A DNA stretch of 64,000 nucleotides from Strix aluco (Eukaryota > Chordata > Aves > Strigiformes > Strigidae). The notes below the pieces were generated by a model. The model searched no databases. It saw only the letters and a list, made by a program, of their open reading frames with translations, and was not told the origin of the DNA. Shown here piece after piece: positions 26,201 to 35,796 of the stretch. The stretch is from positions 19,532,180 through 19,596,179 of the forward strand of contig NC_133932.1 in the NCBI RefSeq assembly GCF_031877795.1. The letters run 5' to 3'. Within the stretch, counting starts at the first letter, position 1; every line of letters begins with the position of its first letter. Made by a program: the position numbers and the translations under genes.

Positions 26201-28399
26201 GCCAGTGCCTGGGATTTTATTGCAAGCCAGTTGTACCCCCCTTAACTGCGTTCTTATTCCTACCGCAAGGGACTAGAAGTGGATGGTGTCTCCGAGAGTC
26301 TAATTCCTCTGCTCATATAATGCATCCCATCTCCTGCAAAATACATATAGAATAAGCACCGAGCTGTGAAGCAACTTCCCCTTGTAAAGCATTTGATCGG
26401 TCACAGGAGGTCCTGGTACTGGACTGGTGCTCACTGAATTTCTCTTTACAGGGTTTGGTATGTGCTGGAATGGCTGATATGACCAGACCAGCAGAAAAGC
26501 TCAGCACAGCACAGTCTGCAGTACTAATGGCCACAGGTAAAGCCAGTTACTCCGTGCTTTCACAGCGCCCTCTCTAAAACTGTTTATCTTTAAAACTGGG
26601 TATCTTTTTGAATCCTCCATCAGTACTAATCCACTTCCATAGAAAAGGCTTAACTATAATATGGTATCTCTCACTATTGCTGTTGGATGATAATTCTAGG
26701 ACAGACCTATATTTGCTATCAAATCTGTCAGGGTTCTGTAATTATGTAACAGTTTTCTACACGTGTCTTAATTTGGAATTGTCCAGAGGAAGTTGTTATG
26801 AGTTAGGATACGAGTTTCAACCTTAAGTTACAATGATACCACTCATTCCACTAAGTGACCTCTTTCGCTTCAGGTCAAGTAATTTTGAAATCAATCCAGG
26901 ATATAGTGACTTTTTTAGAACTGACTTTAAGAGATTAAACAATGGTAATTACCCTAATGTAACTGGAAGGAATTTCCATGGGTCAAAAGAACTTGGAAGC
27001 AGGGGTAGGTACACGGACTGCTGCACTGCTGTCTGCTGTGAATTTTCACACTTGACAGAAACAGTATTTTGTATTCAAGGTGTTCTACCAGATCTTGTCA
27101 GGGGCAGCACTTGTGGCAGCTAAAGCTGAAAATCAAAATTACAGCTGCCACCTTCTTCATTCTCCAGGCTTTACTCTGATATCTGAGACAGTGCTGTGCA
27201 TTTTGCATGGTACGTAAACCTTTCTTAACTGGTGCTTTCTGTAATCTCTAAGCTGGGGCAGCAAGCTGGCTACACTACTGCAAAATGCCACTACCCTGCA
27301 GCTGTGCTGGAGAATTAAGGTCTAGACTGCTGTAGAGTGCACAGGATTTGTGTTTGATACTAAGACTATGATTGACCTTATTGCCTAGTTATTCTGGAAA
27401 AATGCAATACATACCCATAGCTGTCCCACTGGCACTTGATGCGCTTTTAACTGAGAAATGGCTAGTTAGAAGAAAAGCAGTTGTCTAACATGAAATTGTA
27501 AAACTTGTTTACTTAAACTGGCCTGTGATTCTGTCTCCAAACTTAGGGGAATGACTGAATATTTCACTTTAAAGACTTAACATCTTTAAACTTTCCCTTT
27601 CATTCAACAGGCCTTATTTGGTCAAGGTACTCTCTAGTTATTATCCCTAAAAACTGGAGTCTGTTTGCTGTGAACTTCTTTGTTGGCTGTGCTGGTGGCT
27701 CTCAACTCTTCCGAATATGGAGGTATGCGTTAAGAAAGGCGACTACATACTATAACTAAACCTCATCTTAACCAGGAATTTATGAATTCTACCAGCCTCA
27801 ATGTCAGTGCAACAGGCAAGGGGAACTCAACAATTAATGAAACATTTCAGAACTTTTTTGCTACATTGTTAGTTTTCCAGTTGAGTGGGAGTGAAGCTTC
27901 ACATATTTTCAGTTTAGCTGGAGCATGTTTTAAGGAATGCTGTATGTAAGCTGTAGTTTCTGGATCTAAGGCATTCTTTAAAACCTATAGGTCTGACAGA
28001 GAGCCTAGACTTCCTTCTCCTCGTAAGCTTTGTACTTCTGTCAGCTTTCAGTGGATCAAAGAGTTGTTAAGCAGAGCAGCATTTTATTTTTTATCTTTTA
28101 ATTATTTCCTGAGGGGAAAATTTGGAGTTCTCTGGCTTCAGTGCTGGCCAGGAATGAGGCAAACTTAACAACCAGTTTGGAATTTCTTACATGAACTAAA
28201 CTAACCTATCCTGAGTTTCCACCCTCAAGTCCATTGTAATTTTAAACCTCCTCTGCTGAACAAATTGTTAGGAAGACACTGTTACTGTAACTGGTGTTCT
28301 ATTCTTAGTCTGTGCTTTTTTTTTTTTTTGGTCCCCTGTAGGTATAATCAGGAGCTAAAAGCAAAACAACAAGAGCAGCTGCAGCAAAGAGATGCTTAA
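20183..28399 (+). CDS. MPC2: MPC2, mitochondrial pyruvate carrier subunit 2 (complete, 5 exons)
   Basis: MPC2 pairs with MPC1 in the inner mitochondrial membrane to import pyruvate. Coding exons: join(20183..20288, 24554..24594, 26452..26536, 27611..27722, 28342..28399). Together they give 402 bp and 133 residues, against 127 in human. All introns are GT-AG and phases are consistent. The N-terminal amphipathic segment (about residues 6-34, YHRLLDRIEL) and YNHPAG are conserved. FFWAPIMKW follows, with K48 matching human K49, then RPAEKLSTAQSAVLMATG (61-78), WSRYSLVIIPKNWSLFAVNF with N99 matching human N100, and SQLFRIWRYNQELKAK. The hydrophobic parts fit the three membrane helices of the family. 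The C terminus is longer and Gln-rich (QQEQLQQRDA). ATG 20,183 is used because the next residues match the family start and it fits a Kozak setting (GACATGG). Transcription is probably driven by the shared CpG promoter. Confidence 0.97.
20289..24553 (+). other. MPC2: MPC2 intron 1
   Basis: A 4.3 kb intron. The first ~290 bp is still CpG island and the rest is AT-rich. It includes a TA microsatellite at 21,800. The acceptor is a strong pyrimidine tract ending CTCCCACAG. No other gene or mobile element recognised. Confidence 0.85.
21800..21822. repeat. (TA)n microsatellite
   Basis: About eleven TA units following a GTATGTATGTG run inside MPC2 intron 1. Length is likely polymorphic. Confidence 0.9.
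24554..24594 (+). CDS. MPC2: MPC2 coding exon 2
   Basis: A 41-bp exon reading PKTVFFWAPIMKW after completing the split glycine codon. Donor GTAAGT. It encodes the start of the first membrane helix, including the conserved lysine. Confidence 0.96.
24595..26451 (+). other. MPC2: MPC2 intron 2
   Basis: A 1.86 kb intron between GTAAGT and TCTCTTTACAG. No repeat family or gene recognised; only short A or T runs. Confidence 0.85.
26452..26536 (+). CDS. MPC2: MPC2 coding exon 3
   Basis: The 85 bp give GLVCAGMADMTRPAEKLSTA then QSAVLMAT plus one base. Donor GTAAAG. It matches the conserved loop and second helix. M56 and T60 replace the human Leu and Ala. Confidence 0.96.
26537..27610 (+). other. 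MPC2: MPC2 intron 3
   Basis: A 1.07 kb intron with GTAAAG donor and CATTCAACAG acceptor. It holds short open frames without family resemblance. No mobile element recognised. Confidence 0.85.
27611..27722 (+). CDS. MPC2: MPC2 coding exon 4
   Basis: A 112-bp exon reading LIWSRYSLVIIPKNWSLFAV, then NFFVGCAGGSQLFRIW and two bases of an Arg codon. Donor GTATGC. It contains the third hydrophobic helix and the conserved N99. Confidence 0.96.
27723..28341 (+). other. MPC2: MPC2 intron 4
   Basis: A 619-bp intron ending in a T12 run and CCCTGTAG acceptor. Nothing else seen. Confidence 0.85.
28342..28399 (+). CDS. MPC2: MPC2 coding exon 5 with stop
   Basis: This exon completes the Arg codon, then reads YNQELKAKQQEQLQQRDA and TAA. 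Human ends shortly after the shared YNQELKAK, so the Gln-rich tail is an extension at the matrix or cytosol-facing end. Confidence 0.95.
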
Positions 28400-28558
28400 C
28401 CCGACACGTGAAATCCAACAACGCACAAACCCTTTCCCACGGGACCTAGCTTCACTAATTTTAATGTTTTTTCCTCTGAGAAAATGAATGAGGAAATCTA
28501 AATGTCTAGAGAGCAAGTGTTTTCTAAGTGCAAATAACAAAGTATCTCCATACATTTA

Positions 28559-28564
28559 AATAAA
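28559..28564 (+). terminator. MPC2: MPC2 poly(A) signal AATAAA
   Basis: A canonical AATAAA 160 bp after the stop codon, followed within 30-50 bp by a T/GT-rich stretch (TTGTGTCTATTGTATTGTCT) suitable as the downstream element. This gives a short 3' UTR. Confidence 0.85.
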
Positions 28565-30737
28565 GTATAACGTTTTAAATTGAAGTAAAATTGTGTCTAT
28601 TGTATTGTCTCTTTAAAAGCAACTGATTTTGTGGATTGTGCCTGGAATGAGTTGCAGGGCCCCACCTTATCTGACTCCTGAAGAGTGCCGGCAGTGACAC
28701 GGTGCTGGCGCCAGGCAGCCGGACCCACGGACTGAAGTCATCTTCCTTCACGTCAATCAGACCTGGGTGGCCTTTTACCATATTTTCAGTAACCAGCAAT
28801 GGTAACGTTTGCAGTTCCTTCCCTGATGCTCTTCCCTGGGAGTGTAAGAATAACTCTTTTCAGCTTCATATCTCAATTTGTTTCCCAGCCACCACCATCT
28901 TTAACAAAAGGATGGCAAACGTATGTGCCACTGGTGTTTTAGCTTCTGTCACCCCGTGCAACTAGAGGCGGAAGATGGGCATGTTTAAGTACCTGGTTCT
29001 GGGGAGTGTGAAAAATAAACAGGTTCCGAGCAAAGGGTTTACATGAAAGTGCAAAAGCTCATCTGTTACTGAGAAGTACAAGGCAACTGTGCTCAGAGCA
29101 GGGCAGCAGTGGGCTTCCTGGCAGGTTCTCTTGAGACTTCTTCCACCAAAGCCAGGAGTCAGTACCAGAGCTCAGGAATTTATATCCAGGGGAAAAAGAT
29201 AACACCGAGAAAGTAGCTTCTTCAGGATTCAGCTTTCAGGAAAATGATGGCCTTGAAATAATGGAGTTTTGCAAAGTCCTATTATTAAGTCTCTTTCCAC
29301 CCCTACTTTTCCCCACTGCCATTTGAGTTACCACTCCAGCATGGCAAGGGTGGAGAGGAAAGGAAATCGTTCTATAGTTACAAGAGCTACAGCACCTTGT
29401 GACACTGACATCCCCTCCTTTCTCACCCTATGTATAATGTTGTATTATCCTGTGCAAAGTATTTGTGCAGGATACTTTAAGGAAAGCATTTTCCATTCTT
29501 ACAAGACTGCTTAAGACAGTCTGTCAGCTCCCCTTTTTCAAAGGCTGTCCTGCCATGAAGCAGTTTCTCTCCTGTGAGTGTTCTGCTACAGTTTCACTTG
29601 CATTTCTTAAGTTCTCCTAGCTGAAGTGGTAACACAAGGTATCAATTCAAATGGTGAAGTCCAGCTGTGTCGTTTGCTGAGCTGACAGAGACTGCAGTGA
29701 CTGAAGAATACTGCCAGAAAGAGAGGTGGTGTATTTCAGTCCCCCTCCCTTCCCAGTCCCTAACCAGATAAGACTTGTCCAGCAAACCAGTCATGGGAAA
29801 AAAAAAAAGTGTATTAAAATATTCACAAGATTACAATAGAAAACATGAAAGTCCAGTCAAGAAAAAATATCCAAGGTAAGTGTTTCCAGATGAGTCTGTA
29901 AAATCAAAAGCACTAACAGTTGGTACACTGGCTCTTCATGTAATCAGGCCATGCAATGCATATCTAGCTCCCTCACACAGATTATACACCTGTCTTACAG
30001 GTGTTTGTTTTCTTGCATACCTCCAAGCCAGAGGTTTGCAAAAGTACCCAGTCTATGTTTCCAATTACATTTACCACATAAAAACAGCTGGCACTGCAGG
30101 GAGACAGAAAAGATTGCACAGCACACTGATCAACAAAGGCATTGAACTTACATTTTAGAGTGCAAAAATACCTTTAAACAAAAAGGCTTATTAGCTTTAG
30201 GGCAGTGAAGAGAAAGGAAAGAGAAGCCTCAAGAAGAGTACAATTGCTGAGCATAGTTGGCATGATTTTGTAATCTCCCATATAAAAACATTAGCTAAAT
30301 ACTAGCACCATAGGGGTGTAGCCACAACCCAGAAGTCTTACCCACCTTCTCAGTTTTGATGGTTTTAAAGAGCAAATATTTCTATCACCTATTACACAAT
30401 AACAACATTTTGTATTTGAGGTCCTAGGTAGATACATTAATAATGTAATATTCCAAGACAAGATTTCAATACCGAGTGAAGGTGTTTTGGTTATAAATCC
30501 AACAGCCCACACTTTGCCTCAATGAATCCACTTTAAGGCAACGCAGCTTCCAAGTTGCATATACACATTTACTGCAGTTACAAGACAGATGGTTACCTAA
30601 ACAGTTCTCACAGGATTTAAAAAGTTAAAAAAAACCCTAATTCCAGCTCTTCTAGTCACAAATTGAAATATCACTAAAGCTTTGAGAGAAAACAAAACCC
30701 TACGGGTCTCTGGTTATATATGACACATCATTCAATT

Positions 30738-30845
30738 AGTTACAGGGACATATTTGCCACCCTGTAATAGCTCTTAATGCCATTTCATAAAAGTTACAGG
30801 GATATATTTGCCACCCTGTAATGGCTCTTAATGCCATTTCATAAA
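30738..30845. repeat. 54-bp tandem duplication
   Basis: Two adjacent copies, 30,738-30,791 and 30,792-30,845. Both begin AGTTACAGGGA and end GCCATTTCATAAA, and they differ at only about three positions. It is a recent tandem duplication. Confidence 0.93.
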
Positions 30846-31842
30846 TATGCTGACCATCTCCCTCACAGAACAACTGCTGAAGTCAAAAGGGGCAATGGAG
30901 GTTTGATGTACCAAGTACAGCTACCGATTTACTTAGATTGATACTTTAAAATTATTTGTAATGCTCAAAATTAATTTCTGGTATCAAAAAGAAGGAAGAA
31001 TATATCCACTGTTACTAAAAAGCCAAACCTTTTCCATTTTGCAGTTCTGTTAAAAACAGGGAAGACGAATGATGCCATTCATATCCCTGGCTCTAGGGGG
31101 TGCCAGCCGGCTTACCTGCCAGAGCCCAGGCTGGCGATCCAAAACTGCAGTCCTACAACGGGTAGAAGGTCGCTTCTATCCATAAAAGACCTTTTTTTAA
31201 CCCTCAGCTGAGAATTTCAGATCGATTCCAGTTTTGTCTCCATGATGAATAAAAGAGAATTCATTGCAACTCTTTTACATCACACAGACCTTCCCTAGCT
31301 CTGCTATCCAAGAGCAATGACCCACGTAACAGCTTTAGTCATTTGCTACTGCCTCAACAGAGGCTGCCCACCCCTCAGCTGTGCTGCAGCAAGCCTGCCA
31401 CGCAGCACTTCTTTTTAAAATAGATGGTCCTAAAAAGAGCTAGCAGCAGTACTACAACAGGACAAGGACAACACAGTGTTCCTCAAAGTCCAAGCTGTTC
31501 TTTTCCACCTGCAAAGAACAGCATCAGAGAATTAAGAGAATAGCAGTAGAGCAAAGAGTTAAAACTTCTGGTCACCATAACGTTAGGATATGATGACCTT
31601 GACTGACTAATCTCTGCTTGCTACCCATCGAGGAAGTAGGAGTCCCCTGTCTTCTGACACTTTACTAAGTAAGCCAATTTAGCATCAGTCCCTTTCATCA
31701 GCACAGGCTATCGTATGATTAAACAAGCTAAGATAACCTGAGGAACAGAAAGTTCACAAGTGTTGTCTCACATTGCCTCGAGTTCTTTTGACTTCAGCCT
31801 GAATAAGTTATTTAATAGCTACACTGTTCATGTTTCCATGAC

Positions 31843-31859
31843 AAAAAAAAAAAAAAAAA
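31843..31859. repeat. A-homopolymer (~17)
   Basis: An uninterrupted A run between ATGAC and GGTAATTC. No recognisable retrogene precedes it. Confidence 0.8.
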
Positions 31860-32082
31860 GGTAATTCAACAGCTTTCACACTAGAGAGGGATTCAGACTA
31901 ATTTCTGCTGTTCTTGAAGGAAGGGACTTTTGTTTCTTTCTAAAAAGATATTTAGCATTTTTAAAAATACTTGCAAGTTCATTTTGCCTTCACAATGAGG
32001 ATCCAAACAGCCTTGCAATGAGCCTCCTCAGCATAGGCAATCTGAACATACCTGTAGTTAAGCAAAAGCAATGGAAGGAGAC

Positions 32083-32180
32083 GTTTCCCAAAGTTAGTTA
32101 GCACCAGACAGATCAGTGTGTCTCCTGAAGTTAGCACCACAAGAGCATGTTTCTTAAAGTCAGCACCAGATCAGGACTGT
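32083..32180. repeat. Three imperfect ~33-bp direct repeats
   Basis: Three consecutive units share GTTTCC/GTCTCC/GTTTCT, then AAAGTTAGCACCA-like cores (AGTTAGCACCA twice, AGTCAGCACCA once). The units start near 32,083, 32,119 and 32,149. An old short tandem array. Confidence 0.65.
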
Positions 32181-32409
32181 GCTCAGATTCTCCAGTATAT
32201 TCCAGCAGGAAAAAAACCAAAACATTAGTAGCAGACTTCAGAGCCAAGGATAGCCCTATCTTTTCATAGCAGCAAGTTTCTGATCGCTACATTCATCATG
32301 TTTCTCCCTCTTACTCTAAAATATCTGGGGAGAAAGAGACTGATGCACAGGGATGAATACAGGCAGATCAAAATCAAGTTTCTCCATCAACCATGACAAA
32401 AGCACTTGT

Positions 32410-32468
32410 TTCTTACTAAGTGTAAAAGAAATGGGGTTTTTTTACATTTCTTTTACACTTAGTAAGAA
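32410..32468. repeat. Perfect 24-bp inverted repeat, 11-nt loop
   Basis: Left arm 32,410-32,433 begins TTCTTACTAAG and ends GAAATG. Right arm 32,445-32,468 is its exact reverse complement. The loop is GGGTTTTTTTA. The transcript of either strand would fold into a long perfect hairpin. Size and shape are short for a usual pre-miRNA. Confidence 0.95.
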
Positions 32469-32883
32469 GTGTAGTAACAGCCTGGTAGATAAAGCAAGCA
32501 GCAGCAGCAGGAGGATTCATCCTGATCTTAATGAGGCTTCTAACAAAGGCAGGTGTTGTCAGGAGACCAGTAAAGTCTGATGCCGATGAAAGAATTTAGT
32601 GTTAGCATACCCAACTTGGTTGGGAAAAAACCCTCTGTACACAAAATAGTTATTAAAGGTCCACTGTCATAATCAAAGGATTATCAAATGTGGTTCTGAA
32701 AGGGCCTTCCATGGGCCTAAAACTACTTTTCATTTACTTGATTTTACAATGGAATGGAGGGTTAGGTTTCCAAGTATCACGCTAAAAGTGTTGCAAGCTC
32801 ACTGGAGGACAGTATGAGAACTCAAACCAAGATTCAACTGACAAATTGAAGATGAGGTCTGAAAAACCCATAAAATAATTTCA

Positions 32884-33518
32884 GTAGAGACAGATTTGCA
32901 GACAATACAAAACCAGGAAGAGTTGCTGGCACACTAGATGGTTGCGCTGCCATTCAGAGGGCTGGACAGCCTGGAGAGGAATTTCATGAAGTTCAGGAAG
33001 GAGAAGTGCAAAGTCCGAACCTGGGAAGGAACAACCCATGCACCAGTACATGCTGGGGGCCACCTGGCTGGAAAGCAGCTTTGCAGAAAAGGCCCTGTGG
33101 GGGATCCTGGTGGACACCAGGTGGAACATGAGCCAGCAGTGTGCCCCTGCTGCAAAGAAGGCAAACAGTATCGTGGGCTGCATTAGGCAAAGTATTGCGA
33201 GCAGGTCGAGGAAGGTGATCATTCCCCTTTATTCTGCACTGGTGAGGCCACACCTGGAGTACTGGGTCCTATTCTGGGCTCTCCAGTACAAGAGAGGTAT
33301 GGAGATACTGGAGCAAGTCCAGTGCAGGGTCACAAAGATGATAAAGGAACTGGGGCATCTTCCATATAAGGAAAGGCTGAGAGAGCTGGGACTGTTCAAC
33401 CTGGAGAAGAGAAGGCTTGGGGAGATCTTATCAATGAGTATAGATACTTGATGGGAGGGAATGAAGAGCACTACTCGTCTTAGTAGTGCTGACTGTCAGG
33501 AGAAGCAGCAATGGACAG
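32884..33518 (+). mobile_element. CR1 LINE, plus strand, 5' segment of an interrupted copy
   Basis: The translation in shifting frames shows CR1 reverse-transcriptase C-terminal motifs: VEHEP-like decay, then [60 protein letters not shown] and LRELGLFNLEKRRL. The 5' part is truncated and the frame is broken, so it is inactive. It continues after the nested element, at about 34,048. Confidence 0.85.
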
Positions 33519-33537
33519 AAATTTAAAAAAAGGAAAT

Positions 33538-34032
33538 CACAGAATCACAGAATCATTCAGGTTGGAAAAGACCCTTGGGATCATCGAGTCCAACCCTCAG
33601 CCCTACTCTACAAAGTCCTCCCCTACACCATATCCCCCAGCATCTCATCTAAATGACCCTTAAACGCATCCAGGGATGGTGACTCCACCCCCTCCCTGGG
33701 CAGCCTATTCCACTGTCTGACCACTCTTTCTGTGAAAAACTTTTTCCTAATGTCCAGTCTGAACCTCCCCTGTTGGAGTTTAAAGCCATTCCCCCTTGTT
33801 CTGTCACTAATCACCTGTGAGAAGAGACCAGCACCAACCTCTCTACAGTGTCCTTTCAGGTAGGTGTAGAGAGTGATGAGGTCTCCCCTCAGCCTTCTCT
33901 TCCTCAAGCTAAACAGTCCCAGCTCCTTCAATCGCTCCTCATAGGATTTGTTCTCCAGGCCCTTCACCAGCTTCGTTGCCCTCCTCTGCACTTGCTCCAG
34001 CACCTCGATATCTCTCTCGTATTGAGGTGCCC
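33538..34032 (-). mobile_element. CR1 LINE nested in reverse orientation
   Basis: The minus strand starts in the RT tail ([20 protein letters not shown]). It keeps an open frame for about 126 residues through [55 protein letters not shown] and [15 protein letters not shown]. It ends at the CR1 3' terminus with ATTCTGTGATTCTGTGAT. It is 5'-truncated and sits inside the plus-strand CR1. Flanks AAATTTAAAAAAAGGAAAT (33,519) and AAATTAAAATGAAAT (34,033) look like an imperfect target duplication. Confidence 0.9.
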
Positions 34033-34047
34033 AAATTAAAATGAAAT

Positions 34048-34282
34048 GCCACCTGAACAGAAGGAAGCACTTTTTTTACTGCTTGATCACTCTGATCAAA
34101 CAGCAGAACAGGTTGCCCAGAGATGTTGCAGAGTTTCCATCTGTGGAGATACTCAAAACCCAACTGGGCACAGTGCTGGGCAACCTACTCTAGCTGACCC
34201 TGCTTGAGGAGGGAGCTTTGGACCAGGTGATTTCCAGAGGTCCCTTCCAACCTCAACCATACTATGACTGATTCTGTGAAAC
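34048..34282 (+). mobile_element. CR1 LINE, plus strand, 3' segment of the interrupted copy
   Basis: It resumes the plus-strand CR1 with GCCACCTGAACAGAAGGAAG and the CAGGTTGCCCAGAGATGTTG region. It then reads TGGGCAACCTACTCTAGCTGACCCTGCTTGAGGAGGG in separate blocks and ends with CCCTTCCAACCTCAACCATA and GATTCTGTG, the CR1 3' end. Confidence 0.9.
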
Positions 34283-35258
34283 AGGCTGAACTAGGAAATG
34301 GGCAAGAATTGGAGAGAAAGGGTTATGGTAGACCAAACTGGAAATTATTTGCTGCTACAAAAAAGCCAACACCACATTAGGATGTACAAAACAGAAATCC
34401 TTCTACCACATGCTACTCTGAGAAGACAGCTGGAATGCCACTTCTAGCCTTGAGCACCAGATTTCAGGATACCAATGGGACAGCTAAAGAAAGATCCTCT
34501 TCAGCAGGAGAGAACAATCAGAGATCCTTAACAAATCTATAAGGAGTTTCATCTAGAAACAAGAAGCTGGGAAATTATATTCAAGTAGTAGACTTGCAGA
34601 GAAGAAGGAAATAAACTACCCTCCGCATCCTCTGTGCAAATATAGGTTACACGAAAAACCATGTATCAAAAAAACCAAGGAGTGAAGCCCTAGATTTCCT
34701 CCAGAGGTCATTCAGCCTCCACTACAGGCTTTTAAGAACAGATAAAGCATCTCTAAGGAAGTGACAGTGGTATAATGGAGCCATGGGAGAGAGGTGAGGG
34801 AGTACTACAGTTTCCAGCTCCCCTGGAGCCCTTTTTCATGTTTAAATGAAATGACAGAGCTTCGAGGAAGAAACATTTCATTGAAAGGTTCAACAGTCTG
34901 AGGGAAGCACCTACAGCTATAGCTTCCCATCCCTTTAACTCACTAGCTCTTTAGTTTTCACAGGTAAACTACCATTTCACAAAATTAATTAGATCAACAC
35001 TACCCCTGTACCTTACAGGACTAAGCTTGAATAGATGGGCTTAACACAGAAGTAAACAGTTCTGTGACCTGTGTTATTCAGGTCAGGTAGGTCTAAATAT
35101 TTCGTTCACTTACACTGCTAAGACATACATTTCTGATAGCTAGGAGTCACAATTTGGCTTACAAGACCAAGTGAGAGTGTCTAGTTTATATGAGAAGGCA
35201 GCTTGTACTGAGAATCTGACCAAGGAAAGATGAATACCCTGTATACATGAAGAACTCT

Positions 35259-35292
35259 GTGAATATAAAGAAGGTATCGTCTTTATATTCAC
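35259..35292. repeat. Perfect 12-bp inverted repeat, 10-nt loop
   Basis: GTGAATATAAAG at 35,259-35,270 is matched by CTTTATATTCAC at 35,281-35,292. It lies about 400 bp below the MPZL1 stop, so it should fall in its 3' UTR. Confidence 0.9.
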
Positions 35293-35694
35293 CTCAACAA
35301 AAGAAACTAGGCCCTATAAGCAAAAAAAGAATCTCCAGGTCAGTCTAGAATCTTCAGGTATCTTCCAGTTTCTCCATTAATAATCAAGATAAAAATATTT
35401 AAAAGTTGTGATGCGAGTTTTCACTTTCCCTCTCGTCACACAAGATACAAAAAAAGAATATTGGCAATTTATAAGCAAAATTCTTACCGCATTTCAACAT
35501 GCAACATTGGTCTCACTTCTGTACGATTAAATAGACTATTTACACACAATACATATATATCTTTCCCTCTGTATGCACATGCATTGGTCCTAGCCTAGGC
35601 ATCAAAGGCCACATGTGAGTTCTCTGGGTCAAATCTTGTTCAAGCAATTCCAGTCTGAATGTGTGTTTTCCTTTGGATAGCTTAGGATCTCATC

Positions 35695-35796
35695 TCAGTT
35701 CTTCCGAATATCAGCATAGACCACAGACTCTGACTTGTTAATCTTGTCGCTGTGCTGTCCTCCGGAATGATCTAACTGCGCGTAAATGACTGGGCC
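35695..35796 (-). CDS. MPZL1: MPZL1 coding exon 6 with ITIMs and stop
   Basis: The exon reads [20 protein letters not shown] then [13 protein letters not shown] and TGA, 33 codons plus stop, after acceptor TTCCCAG. Both SHP2-binding ITIMs (I/VxYxxL/I) are in this exon. It is almost identical to human, which indicates strong constraint. Confidence 0.97.
   Translation of the reverse strand, partial: GPVIYAQLDHSGGQHSDKINKSESVVYADIRKN

Larger units (their letters stand above)
28600..35694. other. Convergent interval: MPC2 end to MPZL1 stop, incl. MPZL1 3' UTR
   Basis: MPC2 and MPZL1 converge here. The upper part must include the MPZL1 3' UTR, but I see no convincing minus-strand AATAAA that fixes its end. 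Contents: local tandem repeats, a perfect hairpin and nested CR1 copies, each listed separately. No coding exon of any other gene is recognisable; in particular none of adenylate cyclase ADCY10, which lies between these genes in human. Confidence 0.7.

Noticed and set aside
31843-31859. A17 tract as a processed-pseudogene tail
   Set aside because: The sequence on either side shows no gene-like translation and no flanking duplication.
33623-34003. 126-codon minus-strand open frame
   Set aside because: It is the C-terminal part of a CR1 reverse transcriptase, not a host gene.
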